A DNA stretch of 64,000 nucleotides from Hymenolepis diminuta (GCA_900708905.1 CAADRB010000021.1:1200142-1264141); one strand, 5' to 3'. Positions 46,666 through 60,110 are shown, counted from the stretch's first letter. Translations and numbers: made by a program. Notes: generated from the sequence alone by a model not told the origin.

Positions 46666-48022
46666 CGATCTTGAATGTCAACGCCACGTTCTCCAGTACG
46701 TTCGAAAATTTGGATATGTCTATTTTGGCATCCTCATCATTTTCGGCACAATTGGAAATATTATCAGCCTGCTTGTTATCCGAGGTGTGGGTTCGAATTA
46801 CAATCAACGACCCTATTCGTTTCCCAGGGAGCCATCAGAGGCTGGATCTAGCCGAAACTCTCCAGATCGTATCACTGTAGATAATACGAGGCAATCAATA
46901 GGAACACCAGGTGTTTCCAGTCGAATTTCAGTTGTCTGTCCCCCTTCAGTCCTCAAAAGACGGCCTATTCGAAAACATCCTTCGAAATCCATTTTCACAG
47001 CTCTGGCCATTGCCGACACGATTGCTTTATGGATCAACCCCTTTCGCTATTGGATTCTCTTTGTTTTCGGTTTTGATATTCGTCAGAACAATAGTGTAAC
47101 ACTTTGTCGTCTTCAAACATTCCTTACTTATGCTACTCGGGATGTAGCAATTTGGGTACTGTGTCTTCTCACTATAGAGCGGTATCTAATTGGTTGTTAT
47201 CCATACAAGGCAAAAATTATCTGGCGTGGAAAGCGAAAAATATGTGCCTGGGTAATAATTTTCACTGTCATTTTCATCAAAAATTCCATCCTTCTTTTTA
47301 TCATGCAACTCATTTACGATCATGACAATGGTAGGTATGAAATCATGGGTCCCAATTATAAGGAAACGAATACTTCAAAACCTCTCCTATGCGATACCCT
47401 CTCTTTGGCCGCCAGGAAAGTTTTCTTCTTCGTGGATATTGTAATTTACAGCATTGTTCCAACTATTTTACTTCTGGTCCTAAATATTGCTCTATATCGA
47501 GTGATTCAACAGAGAAATACATTCAGTAGACAAAGCCCCTTCTCTTCGAGAAATAGGAATGTTGCTCGAATTAATGGAGTCGAAGAAAGTATGTATGCAA
47601 GTATGGTTATGCAGAGCAGTGGTTCGTTGAAAGTGAAAAGGTCAGTGATTCAAGCTAACCGTCTATTGATTCCTGTAGGGGTATTTCATCTGATCACATC
47701 AGTACCCATATGCATTTTCTCTATTGTTGAGGATGCTATGCAATTGAAAAGAAGCCCGTCTAATTACGTTCGATGTGTTCTCGATGCATGTGGTTACCTT
47801 TTTGTGATGCTTGGAGCTGCTACCTATGGTGTCAACTGTCTCATATATTTCCTGAGTTCAAGGAACTTTCGAGAACGATTATATGCTCTTACCAAAATTA
47901 TCCATCTCTGTAAACACAAGGGTCCTGATTCATACTACCATGGTAATGCAGATCGTTCAATTCATCATAAAATTTCCTTATCTTCTTCTCTTAAGGATAC
48001 TAACTATAAGAACTCAGAGTAA
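46640..48022 (+). CDS. Rhodopsin-family (class A) GPCR, probable neuropeptide-type orphan receptor
   Basis: An intronless 460-residue frame. Seen: N-glycosylation site NRT (6-8); TM1 about 26-48 with GN (N40); a roughly 69-residue loop 1 (49-117); TM2 with LAIAD (D126); C156 at the top of TM3; TM3 ending in ERY (180-182); TM4 with W204; partner Cys C251 in loop ECL2; TM5 with P274; TM6 with P356; TM7 with NCLIY (399-403), a variant of NPxxY with Cys for Pro; and a basic C-tail. These are class A hallmarks. The overall pattern resembles invertebrate FMRFamide-like and related peptide receptors, but the ligand cannot be told from the sequence. It couples to G proteins at the plasma membrane by family. 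The start at 46640 gives a normal short N-terminus before TM1. Loop 1 is about eight times the usual length. Confidence 0.9.
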   Translation: MSSIENRTDDLECQRHVLQYVRKFGYVYFGILIIFGTIGNIISLLVIRGVGSNYNQRPYSFPREPSEAGSSRNSPDRITVDNTRQSIGTPGVSSRISVVCPPSVLKRRPIRKHPSKSIFTALAIADTIALWINPFRYWILFVFGFDIRQNNSVTLCRLQTFLTYATRDVAIWVLCLLTIERYLIGCYPYKAKIIWRGKRKICAWVIIFTVIFIKNSILLFIMQLIYDHDNGRYEIMGPNYKETNTSKPLLCDTLSLAARKVFFFVDIVIYSIVPTILLLVLNIALYRVIQQRNTFSRQSPFSSRNRNVARINGVEESMYASMVMQSSGSLKVKRSVIQANRLLIPVGVFHLITSVPICIFSIVEDAMQLKRSPSNYVRCVLDACGYLFVMLGAATYGVNCLIYFLSSRNFRERLYALTKIIHLCKHKGPDSYYHGNADRSIHHKISLSSSLKDTNYKNSE

Positions 48023-51000
48023 AGCATCCGATTTGACTCCTTCCTATGTATATATTCAAGGACAATACCAATGAAGTTAAAAGAAATATTTTCAGTAATA
48101 AGCTTCTCTTCATTTATATATTTTCGAATATTTAATTGAAACAAATTATTAAGTCATTTGATTATTTTTTGTTTTTATATTATAAATCACACTTTTACGC
48201 AAAATAAATAAAATTAATTTTTAGTGGTATCAATTTACTACATCAGTAACACTGTAAATATTTTAAATTCTAAATAATAGCATATTCTCCTTCATTAAAA
48301 ATGTATTTTTTTAAATATTTTGAGTTTTAAATTAAGGTCAAATGGTACATAAACGTCTTTGACGTGTTTCCTGACTTGGAAAGGTAAACTTTAAAAAGAC
48401 GAGGTCACGGTATGTGTTTGGAGATCTATGTGTGTGTACTTTACAATTTTATGTTTGAATTCATGCTCCTCCACTTTTATAAACTGGAAAGCCATGTAGA
48501 TATAGGTGGCACAAAGTCGACAATGTTCAATTAACTTGAATTTATACTAAATGTGGTCACGGTAAAATGCTAATGAAAGGAGAGACACCATTTAATCCTT
48601 CTAATAGCTACTTATTTAAAAAAGAGCATTAGTTAATTATTTAAATAGCGGTATCTAGAGGTATTTTTAAAAGTATTACAAAGACAGGAATTAAAGGAGG
48701 AGAAGGCATTCAATTTCGTTTATTCAACATGTTTTGCTGTCATGAAAGACATTTAAAAAAATCGAACTATTTTTTAACAAATGATAAAATACAGAGAAAT
48801 CGTAATATTTTCAAGAAGGATGTTAGGCAATCGGAGTTGTTAAGCAAAATAGTGAAAGATGATTATTAAAAAAAAGTAAGGTCATTCACTCAGTTTTATT
48901 TCTTACACATTGGAAGAAAAACGGTCTGAGTGACCAGTCAATTTAACTCATAGGTTAATAAGCTTCAAACATCATGAATGGAAAATCGTTCTGGAGTCTT
49001 GGAGACAAATTAAGATATCCGAACTTTGGAACGTTAGAACATAAAGCGATAAATGGTATCCATTAAGCCATTTGTGTGCAAATTCAAATTTAAAAAAACA
49101 AATGAAGTGAGGCATTTTCGGTTTCCCGACTTTATAATCAACTAATGCTTTTACTTCTTTCCCTTGACTCCTTCAATTTTCCTGTTTTCAGAATGCTTCA
49201 CTTTGTCTCAAGTAAAAAATAAACCAGTTAATGAAAAAACCTTCCAGAAGAGCACTTAAGATAAAAGGAAAATATTAAATTAATTTCCATACAGTTTCCA
49301 CAATTTTTCATTCATTCTTTAAATTTAAAGGTGAATGAAACGATATGAAAATATATTCATACTCTTTTTTATTCATTAAAGTTCTTGGTTGTATCTAACA
49401 TATTGGAAAAATTATTATTAACATGTATTAAATCTGCAAATAGTTACTATTTGAATGCTTTGATCAATACTCCATTTGAGCGCAATATTTCAAATTTCGA
49501 ATGGTCGAATTAGTAACAGTTAAACAAAGAATATCAGCAATTCCAAACAGTGAGTCCGTTAACATACAAAATTTTTTAAATGAAGGATATGCAAATAAAA
49601 ACTTTTTTTGAACTTCATTTTGTAATTTCGCTAAACGAACTTATTCATCATCAGCGAATTTTTATAAAAATCCTATTCGGACGTCCCCATTTCTAACGAT
49701 TTCAGGTAATAAGAAAATTCAATTTTTATTTTAATAACTTTTCATCTAGATTACTATCAGTTTATAATGAAAAACATTAGAAAAGCCTTTGTGAACATCA
49801 GCTTAAAACTATGAACATGATTTCATAATTTTGATAATTTAATTTTCTTAATTTGGATGGCGAAATCTGATAATTCTAAGTAATCACAAGGATTTACCAA
49901 CCATTGTATACAAGATGGATCTGTGTTCACTCCGGAAGTTCTTTCCAACTTAATCACAAATTTAGCGGTAAAAGTAGACTTCAAGGGCAGTTACACTTGA
50001 ATTTCGATGGAAATAAACAGCCGGAAGACTTGAAAAAGGCGAATGTTATTATATTGTAGAATCTTATGTAATTTTTCAAATCTCCATGAATTTACAATTG
50101 TAATTTACTGTTTGAAATGTTGATAATCAGAGAGAGCTCTGCCGAAGGCTTTTTTGAAATTGAACTTATTAGTGTGCTCATTTTTTCACAATACCTTGGG
50201 GAAATTGATGTAGCCAGATAATTATGGTGTGTCCCGCAAAGTTATTATTTTTGACTGAGTTCTTTTTATTTGTTCACCTACTCACCTATCACTCTCAGTA
50301 GTGAAAGAGGTAAACTGATTTTTAATTCTACTTCAAGGAAACATTTTCATTGGAAATTCAATATAACATAAATAATTTAATAAAAGTTTAATTCATTTTC
50401 ATTAAATGAGAAGTTTCTAAACTCGATAATCAATGAAAAGTGTAGTAGGTAATAAATGGGAGGAAGTCAATAATAACGCAAGAGCATTAAAAGAGTCGAA
50501 TTTCGTTTGAATTCTGGATTTACACAGATTTTTAACTTTTGCTTAGCGGGTGTGATTCATTTCTATATGCCCTAAGGTTTCAAAGTTTAAAAGTTTGACG
50601 CTTAAACCCTAGATTCCTTAGTGAGTTAATGGCCTTAATGATTAGAACTTATTGAACAAGTAATTTAATTTAAAAATCGGTCATATCATCTCCATATATA
50701 TCTCTTATATAGTCAAGGGGCACCTACATGAAACAAGCTAAAATTATTTTCACAGCGAAGCTCACTAAAGAAATAATAAAACGATGAGGAAAAAATATTC
50801 TTTATGCAGTAAGTGATAAAATTTCAAAAGATGAAAATGGCGAGTACAAAATAAATGTTATTCCTGATGTGTCAGGAAATAAAAATAGATAAAACACAAT
50901 TAATAATGTACAATATAGAAGAAAAGTAATGCAAATTGCGATCGATTGAAAAATAACTTATTATTTCTTTCTTTAGAGAAATGTTTCATCAGTTAAGAAC

Positions 51001-51164
51001 TGTCAATGATTTATGGCAAGGAGGAATGTCATAATCTTTAAGAAGTAAACTTCTGTTAGAGTTTAGTTTTCACGGCAACTCGAGAGGAGTCACTACCGAT
51101 GCCCATTTTGTCAAAGAAGTAAATTTATTTATCTATTTTATTTATAAGTAAAAGAAAATACCCG
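48023..51164. other. Long AT-rich spacer after the GPCR
   Basis: About 3 kb with frequent stops in all frames. No ORF of interest, RNA gene or recognised repeat. Several AATAAA-like hexamers soon after 48023 (for example aaataaataaaatt near 48202) could end the GPCR transcript. Confidence 0.4.
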
Positions 51165-51300
51165 CCTTCGAATTCAGAGGTCGTGAGTTTAATATCCACT
51201 GGCATGCACATAGTGAGTGGAATGACTAATCATACAGGTTGCGTTGGTTCAATAGATAGAATTTATTTTCCTCATCAGAGAGGCTCCTTGATCTTGTCAC
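51165..51300 (+). repeat. SINE-like repeat S, copy e
   Basis: On the + strand: gaggtcgtgagtttaatatc, actggcatgcacatagtgag, tggaatgactaatcat, then cagagaggctccttgatc, matching the - strand copies in the same order. Box B is degraded. Confidence 0.45.
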
Positions 51301-53984
51301 TGTGTTCAAGATGAGTTGAGTGAACTGTTTTCTTAATTGGCTTTGAGGTCATCTACACCTAAAGTTGCACACATTTAAGAATTGGGGATGGTATCACTTG
51401 CATTTTCATAAATAAAGAGTTGATATAAGCTAAGTTTGGCTAAGTCTGAGCCAGCTATACCCTTTACTTTAATTTGTACGGTTTGAAATATCAAGTGATA
51501 GGGTACTATCCTGATTCGGAATTTGTAACATTCTGAATACGTATATCTCTTTCTCAAAATTAGGCGATATTCACTTATTTACAGTAAGCATTCCCGTATT
51601 CCAGGTTTCCCTGGAGAGTGATTTATATGCCCTTTTGTTGTCAAGATATTCTAGTCTCTTAATTTTATCATTCAGGATCCTACGGGTGAGACTTCTTAGA
51701 TTTTCAGAGGGACTTATTTAAACAAAAGGCTTTTCAATAGAGGATGTAGAAAAAGGTCAGACATTTCTTACCCACTTAAATCACGTCCATTAATAATTAA
51801 CTGTACGGGTTGATGGTTGACCTAATAATCACTTTTAAAAATAGTAATTTCATTATAATCTTATGTGATTTAATCAAAACATCTTGCTAGGTGTATTTTA
51901 TATCAAAATGCTGGAGTTATACATCATTAAAATATCAAATTCGAAAGAAGTGTATAGCTTACTTTTTACAAATAATTAGTACTCAACTAAAATGGACAAT
52001 ATTGATCGGCGGGATCTAAGAAGTAATGAATTTATATTAGGGTTGTTACAAAAGAGGCACTAGCTTGGGAAATAGCAGTAGAGACCAGAGAAAATCTATT
52101 AAGATATTTTGCAAATTGCTCTACCTCGAGGTAAATAAGAAATAGATATGCTAGTTGAATACTTACATATCAGTTTTGAGATTAATAAACCTTAACAAAG
52201 ACTAATTGGCAGAATAGTGTTCCGTTTAATTCGTTAGATAGCGGAGGAAGAATTGACACTAAGCATAGGAACTATAAAGTGGCTTTGCTAATTTCAATAT
52301 CTCTCCTTCTCTTTCTCAATTCATACTGAGTTTATTTTTCTTCCATAATCTGTCTGCATTTCACGGATTTTCAAAACACCTTTCACCTTTTAAATTTTAC
52401 TCGTTGCTAATAAGTTTGAATTTTAGCTTGCGTGGAAGTACAACTTCCATTGTTCAATTTTTCAGTGAGCATTAACTGCAGATAGTTTAATTTGCAATTA
52501 TCTCATTAATTTAAACTACATATATCATTCCTCCCCGACCGAAATTAATTTCTTTTTTTAAGATGAAGGGAAATTTGAAGTTAAGACCATTGAAATTTCC
52601 CTTTTAACCCTATTAAATCTTAGAAAATGCAGTTATAAAAGAGAGAAAGCTGACTAAGCTATTGACTTACTCAATTTCACAGATTCAAGAACACAAAGAC
52701 GTTTGAAAAATATTTATAATGAGTTGGTTTGCAAGCTATTTTTTCATGGGAAGAAAAACAAGTTATTTATGCTGCCAGAAAGTACCAAAGTACCAAAAGT
52801 CATATTAAATTAAGCTGACATCTGTAAATTATTGGGAACAACCCAGGAAGACCCACGGTGCACAATTTTAACAATGTAAGATGAATACAGATAAAAATAT
52901 TAGATTTATTTATAATAATTTTTAATCATAAGAAGGCCCCAAGTAGATTTGAAAATGGAATTTTGAACACTAAAGGAGCATTCTAAAATTTATTCCAGTC
53001 ACTTCCAGTTATGGTCCACTGTTTTATATTTCAATGTCCGAACTTCAGAATTTGTTCTCTATTTCCTTAGTAAATTGATTAGCAAACCACTTCAAGTGTT
53101 TTTTCTTGATTTCAAAAACTAAGATATTAGCAGGATCATACGAGTATATTTAATTGTAAAATTGTAGAGCTCATTAGAGTTTAATGAGGATGAAATCGAA
53201 TCATTAAATGGCGTGAATTTGATCCTACTCAAATCTCCGATTAAAGTGAAATCAAATATTATTTGACTGAATTTTGGGGTCTGAATGCATCAGGAACTTT
53301 TTGTTATAAAGAATGTTTTCCTCAATCGAAAGTAACTTCCCTACTCTTCTACAACTTTAAAATGCATAAATCACGACTTGAGGGTCTGAGAAATCTACTC
53401 CATAAGATATTGAAATTTTCATAATTTACCTTCTTTCTCTAATGTCCCTTGCAAATGTTGTTTTGGAAGCAACATATCTCTTCGTCTAGATTTCTTTCAC
53501 TCTCTTCGGTCTTTTTGAGACCAAAATAAAAGTAATACTATGTGTTTTAATACAATCATAAAGCAGGTGGCTGGTAGGGAAAAATATGTTCAAACAAATG
53601 TTGAAATGCATAAAATATTATTGCCAAATCAAACAGGCAGAAGAATTTCTTTTGATATATTACTATTGAACCACATGCTAATTCAATCAGGCCTTATTTA
53701 AAATTTGTTTTACGTTCGAATGGTTGTGTAAACCAAATGTAATCAGTGCATTCTACCCCTTATGTATCTAAAGCGCACCTACATATTGGTTATTGCTTTT
53801 CACCCACCTCTAACCTGCGATAATTCAATTACTCTGCCTGTATTAATCACACATGAGTTTGTTGTACGCTCTGTGCAAACGCTCTCCTTTTCCTTTTTCT
53901 TTCTCCTGTCTCGTGTTGTCGTTCTTCAATACTCTCTGGCCTCGTCTTACTCTTCGGTGTTTGGTTTTAAGGGAGACGATTGTC
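51301..53984. other. AT-rich spacer, no gene seen
   Basis: Nothing recognised. The 104-codon ORF at 53762-54076 overlaps its right edge and is explained partly by repeat R5. Confidence 0.35.
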
Positions 53985-54075
53985 TACATTTTGCAAGTAG
54001 ATTTGTTAAGGGATATCTTAGTCTAATGGAGCCAAGCTCCTACAATCTGATGATTCTAGCTCCTAATGAGCCATA
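53985..54075 (+). repeat. Dispersed repeat R5, copy 1
   Basis: tatcttagtctaatggagcc then ctcctacaatctgatgattc and tagctcctaa align with 60030-60110 (tgtcttagcttaatgagg, ctcctacaatctggtgattc, tagcaccta). The unit is about 80-90 bp. Confidence 0.5.
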
Positions 54076-57000
54076 GAAATTTCAGAAGTCCTTCTCGATT
54101 TCAATGATTTATTTCTCAATCCTTATTAAATATCCTTCCACAATCCTTTCAAAACAAAACTATTATAATAGAACAGAAGCTTATTAATATGAAGAGCGTA
54201 TATAAGACATATCATGATTATCATAATTTAATTAAATTTGCAAATATTTCAATTAAACATTAATAATAAAAATTCAATGTGAAAATAATCATCGCTCGTC
54301 TAATTAACACCCACGTGGCTCTAAAAAGAAACGGAACATATCAAATTGGCATGAGCAACCACTCAATTAACTGAATTGGTTAATAAGATTTGAATAAAGC
54401 GAATATAAGCTCACTCAGACACGAAGGGGTCGAACAATGGAATCAAAATTTTAAATAAATGATGTATTCCATCCATGACAAAATGGAAAACATTTGGATA
54501 TCCTAAAAATATTATCTACTTAGTCTCGGTTTCACCTCTTTTCATTCTTGCTTGCTGCTTGCTATATTCAACAACGTGCACATGATTAAAACTTGTAACA
54601 TTTTTTTACTGTAATATGGATATTGCAAAATTCATGATTAAACTGCTTATTTATTTATTTCCATTATTTAGTTCTTTAATATCGTGCATTACTCTACTGA
54701 TTGGTCACAAATTCAGTCCTTCCTCTTTCCAGTCACTGTTATACTCAGCCAACTCCGTCCCTATCTCTCCAGCTTGTGGTGGTGAAATCTGTGTGGCTTG
54801 AGAGGACAAAATCTCGACAGTATTTTTCATTCTTAACCTTTAAGCAGCAGAGGAAGGTAGTATTTTATTGAGGGATTACAGATGCATTCCACCTGAGCAA
54901 AATTTCGTTAAAAAACTGTTATTTGAATAGAGAAATGCCAACTTTTTAAATTAAGAATTGATAAAGGAAGAGGAAGGTAGAATTAACCACGCAATCAGAT
55001 ATTTTAAGGCAGTTCAAGATGAGACCATCAATGGTATAAAATATCTAAGGTGACCATTGCGATAGATGAGCGTTTATAAGATTGAATTCGACCGTGTTTC
55101 CTTACTTTTCGTCATGATAAACTATTTTATTTTCATTTAATAGTAGAATAAAGGTAGCTTTTACGATCTCGAACACGCAACATCCGAAGTCTTAGTCATT
55201 GAAGACTTCAACTGCCTGTCTCTCACTCGATCCTTTCCTCTCTCTTAGGCAACTTTGCGGATTCAGAAGAAGTAGTTGAGAATAGAATAGGACTTTCGAA
55301 CTTCTGAAGGCAATATAATATGAATGTTTTGGATTCCTACTTTCGTAAGAAGATTACTTGAAGAAGAGAAGAATAAATAATCCCAACTTCCATGAGCCAA
55401 ATCCATCCACACTTTCTCAACACAATTTCCCCTTTGCATCTGCTGGCCCGACAACTATACAACAATACATTTAAAAAACTGCGTTGTGGTGCATTTGCCA
55501 TTTTAATCACGATGCCATGTCATTGAGCTTATCAGGCTCTAAGAGTAGAAAACACTCAATTGCAATTTTATGTAGATTTTTTTTCAACACCTTTACATTA
55601 AGCTCTCAAAATATACTTTTCTGTTCACATATTTACAACTTAGGTGTTACTCATTCTCTTATTGAGCAAAGAAAATCCAGTCGAAATATACTCCTAGCTA
55701 AAAATAGAGCAAAAAAGTTTTTTTAATTTTTTTAAAAACTAATGCTCACATCAATTTAATCAGGACTGCGTGGTTGGAAATGATTGTTGCGTTAGTTGAG
55801 TTGAAGAATGAATAGAAGAGATGTCAAAAAAGCTTGGGATGTTAGGGCAATCAGAAAAACTGTTACTGATTTGCGATACAAATAACATTCACTGCATCTA
55901 GTAATTTGTATAATATTTTAATATTACGTAAAAAGAGGTAATTATTCTGCAAGTATGAATATGGGATCTGTACTACTCAAACTTTCAAAATTCCAAATTT
56001 CCGAAACAGTTTCTTCTCCTTTCAAAAGACTTGAACAATGTTGAAATGGACGCAGATTTTCTTTTGTTAAATACGGTGAAATTTAAATCCAAAAGAGAGA
56101 GACATCAACCATTTTTTGAGGTACAGGTTAAACATTAATTTTCATGACAGAAAACATCAAACTCTACTGTTCTCTCCACAGAGCAATCATAATTTTGTGG
56201 CAAAGATTGCATTAATCCTCTCCTATTTTTGACATAGTTATAAAGTTGTCATCCGCTGTTATGATTCGAACATACCCCAACGCATGCTAAGTAATTGTAA
56301 TGTTTTCGCATCCGGTTACCTTACCAATGAGTTCGAAGCACTTTGAAGAATTAAGGTTTGTCAAGCAAACTGGCTACTTTTTTCCAGTCACCACTGGGAA
56401 AATCACTTCCACGTACATTATTTGCTTAATATGAGTGAAAACAAAGGCTAAATGAACTTTGCACGCGGGTATATTTGAAAACAAAGCTTCTATCTTTAGA
56501 TAAAAACATATTATCGATTTGAAAATGAAGAAGATTACAAATTTTCTAACCTCCAAGTACAATTCGTAATTCTTATGTGACCAGATATGTGACTACTCTT
56601 CTTAATGCCTCTACCTGATAATGAAGTCTCTTCATTGTTGTATCACTGTCTAATCAATACCGTACATACATATTTTATGCAATCATAATTCTTTCTCTCT
56701 AAAAAGACAATAGCAAAGAGAAGCTCTCTTTGAGGTACCAATTTTCTCTCTTCTTCCCCTGAGTCTGGGCTAAATCATCGTCGTAGTGATAAAACGGGTA
56801 CGCATCTAACAACAGGTATTTACTAAAATTCCCTTTTAGTAATTATATTACAACTAATCATGAGCATATTTCTAAAACTTTAGTTAAAAATTGGGAGGCC
56901 TTCCATCTGTAATGTCACAAGGGTTTCTTAATATAAATATAGGCTGAATGGATATAATTGAAAACCACTTGAATGATAACCACACAACGAGTCTTAGTCA

Positions 57001-58070
57001 TGACTATGGGAATGGGGGAGGAGTAGGGATGAAGCTCGTATTTATTCGTTTCCCATGGCAGAGCAAAAAGCTTTACAACTTTCATCACGGGGAAACATTC
57101 AAATACACAGGACATTTATAAAGAGGGAGTATTGAGGGGCTATGAAGGCAGTAGAAATGAGAGTCAAGAAAGCAGGAGAATTCCAATTTATCTGAACTCC
57201 TGAACCATCGGTTCAAGAGTTTTTTTCTAGCTGGAGTTCCTTCAGGCTTAGCTTTTCTTGTTATTATGTTATTCTTCATATGAAAAATCTGAGCGACAAG
57301 CTCTCATGCGATTTCGTTGTGTTCCTCTTTCACATATTTCTATTGTGGCACCCATCTGCTAGGCAATGGAGTCTACCTGCTGGCGGATTATCTTTGAGTT
57401 CGTTATAACCAGTCTCCCAGTACCTTCTCATCTTGCCTTCGTTGCAAAGGTTCAATAACACTGAAGTTCAGTACATATAATTTCTCTTTTCGATTAACCA
57501 CACCCTTCAGTTGTGGTTGATGAACCGAACTGATGAAATATATGAGAAACCAAATGAGAGTTGGCGCATGAGAAGGGAATAAATGTGGGCGATTGCACAA
57601 CATCTATTTATCTGGCTCTCTATCTTACTTGCGCAAGTAACTTAATTTGTTTTATTAATATGCCGGACTGCTTTTTTATATATTCTAGTGTTTTATCAGG
57701 GAAAATTGTATTATAAAATGTTATTTCCATTGAAAAGAACGGAATTACAATGAATATGGTAATCTTTATTAATTCATATTCGGATTACAAAGAGTTGAAT
57801 TATTTAAAACAAATAAATAAAGCCAAATATAAAAGGAAGAAATTTAAATTACAATAGTTTTATAAATTTTGAAAGAATTAAATAATGGTTCTAAACCAAT
57901 ACCTACCCGTCATGACTCAGAGCTAAGGGAAAAAAATGAGACGAGACAGATGATCGATGATGGAGGTGACATTTGATGAGGGATATGCCAACCATCCTTT
58001 CATTTACAATAGAATTCAAAATCGGGGGGAGGGGTGGAGGAAGGGGGATTTCGATGAATAATCCTAATAC
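54076..58070. other. AT-rich spacer, no supported gene
   Basis: Scattered ORFs of 60-80 codons on both strands (55263-55454, 55484-55726, 56374-56562, 57085-57279) carry no motif I recognise. A purine-rich run occurs near 58022-58048. Confidence 0.35.
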
Positions 58071-58183
58071 CTGAACCAATTCCATGGTAATGTCATCAAT
58101 CCCTTTAATGGCGGTAGCCAGTCCCGTGATCATCGAGCTTGGACACTTACCGGGTTTAAGGAATCTGCCTACGCGCAGATTAA
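58071..58183 (-). CDS. Possible internal exon of an unidentified - strand gene
   Basis: On the - strand: acceptor aaagtattttccag, 113 bases, donor GTATTA. The only open frame (2 bases plus 37 codons, phase 0 out) reads LRVGRFLKPGKCPSSMITGL then ATAIKGIDDITMELVQ, which has the look of a conserved, folded protein segment. I do not recognise the family and found no partner exon with a matching phase nearby. It may be a lone exon in a gene with long introns, or a pseudogene fragment. Confidence 0.35.
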
Positions 58184-60029
58184 CTGGAAAATACTTTATT
58201 TAGTTCTTCTGAAGAAAAATTATATATCTATATTAAATTTATTTCCTATCTGTAATATCTTTTATTGTGATTTGCTCATCGATTTTTATCCAGTACGTTG
58301 TCTTCTTCGTACCGTTATGTGTATGCCTCATCCCCCGTCCTTTAGACAAGTCAGCGGTTTCCTTCGTTAACTAATACCTACTACTCCACCAGAGAATTAA
58401 ATTATTCGGTTAGATAATTACAGCTTGTTGCCTGTTCTTTGTTATTCATTCATAAAATACTATGCCACTGACTCTCACTCTCTCCCAATCCTGTCTTGTG
58501 GTAGATGAGTCTGTGCAGTAGTTAATCGTCTCCATTTCATATTGATCTTTTCTACTGCACTGTTGGATAAAAATGAATGAATTTTATCCAGGCAAAAGTG
58601 AGTTATTAATTTTATTGTTATTTATTACAAATACTATATATTTGTTGAAATGAACTAAATTACATGGTCATTGCTTTGTGGAATCATGAATGAATCGCTG
58701 ATATTCGCTTAATCCCGTGTTTTTATTGAGATCTGGGATTTGTGGCTTTTTTGAGATTAATTAGGGTATAATATACACATTATATCATGTTTACCTTTTA
58801 AATTATCCATGTAGTTTTGTCTAATTTGCGCCCTTAAGGACAAAAATTCTTTTAATTAGAGCATTGAAATTGTAGAATGGGAAATACCAGAGAAGATTTT
58901 CAAAATTCCCCTGTTTAGGACCTTTACTTTCCTTTTTACAAGTATTCAGAAGTATTTAGCAAGAAGTGGTAGGAAAAAATGTTAAAATTTAACTTCTGAG
59001 GTACACCTTTTGACACCTCAACTTCGAGTTGATCAGTTTGAATAAACAAGTCCGCATGACAGTCGATCAGAGATAGGGAGGAAAGATTGGCAGAGAGTGA
59101 TAGCATTTGATACGCACAAACGCACACATGCAAATTAGCGAACGTAAAGGTCAGGAAGCATTAAGCAGCCATATTGCATGTTTGATGTGTAGCGCGTATT
59201 AGAACACATTGGCTAACACTTGAAGTCCTTCAGCGGCCAGCATTTGTACCCAATGTGACCCCACTGGCCTTAGACATCTGGGTCGCACTCCATCTTCCCC
59301 CGCTTTTATAGTACCTTCCTTCTGACAAGCCATTTCACTTTGGATGGATATGTGCAATTAGGCACTGCTGTTAGATCGCCCCCTACTTATTGACAGCTTC
59401 AGTGAGGGGATAAATTAAAGGTAACATGTTTTGTAGAATCTAAGATTAAATTAAAATCTTATTATTGTATTTATCTAGAAGGTAATTCAGAAGAGATCAA
59501 ATTCATCTATATTTTCCAGAGATGAATCAAGATGTTGGTATGAAGTCAAGCAGATAGGCGCGCTCTCTTTGTGGAAGAGCGGGAATGTTTTTACCGAATG
59601 CTGGATCGGCGAGTTCTAAATACTTGAGACTTAACTCATCTGTACATGCTCGCTTGAAGAGTACGATTCACAATAAAGCTACGAATTAAAAATGATCCAC
59701 CACAAGGCCACGGGTGCGTATGAAAGGAAATATTATAAATCCATATTCCTTGCAATCCTATAAACACTACACCGCCATCAAAATAGAAAACAGAGAAGGA
59801 GATTAGTGTGTATACTGACACGGAGAACACTATCTATTTGTTTTCCAAATATTATCTCAGATTTATCTTTGTTCACATAGTTTTATGAGAAGACTTTCCT
59901 TTCACCCCATTTGAGCCCATAGCATAGAGTTTGCCGTATCTCCGTTTTATACACTTTCGACGATGCTCTTCAACATACTTTAGTCAAAATTAAACTCTTT
60001 CGTCTTCTGATTTGAAAAAGTCGGGTGTC
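58184..60029. other. AT-rich spacer with a GC-richer island at 59190-59410
   Basis: The island lacks a long ORF and has no recognised motif. It may be an old repeat. Confidence 0.3.
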
Positions 60030-60110
60030 AAATATTAGCCTCAAGGAATGTCTTAGCTTAATGAGGTTTGACTCCTACAATCTGGTGATTCTAGCACCTA
60101 CGTTAGAAAG
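60030..60110 (+). repeat. Dispersed repeat R5, copy 2
   Basis: See 53985-54075. It lies within a chance 60-codon ORF (60025-60207). Confidence 0.5.

Noticed and set aside
57897..57912. 16-nt - strand microexon between a pyrimidine-rich acceptor and a GTAGGT donor
   Set aside because: Joined to the 58071-58183 candidate it gives an immediate stop; no other partner was found.
59190..59410. GC-richer island suspected to be an exon or CpG-type promoter
   Set aside because: All frames contain stops, and no splice pair or promoter motif was convincing.
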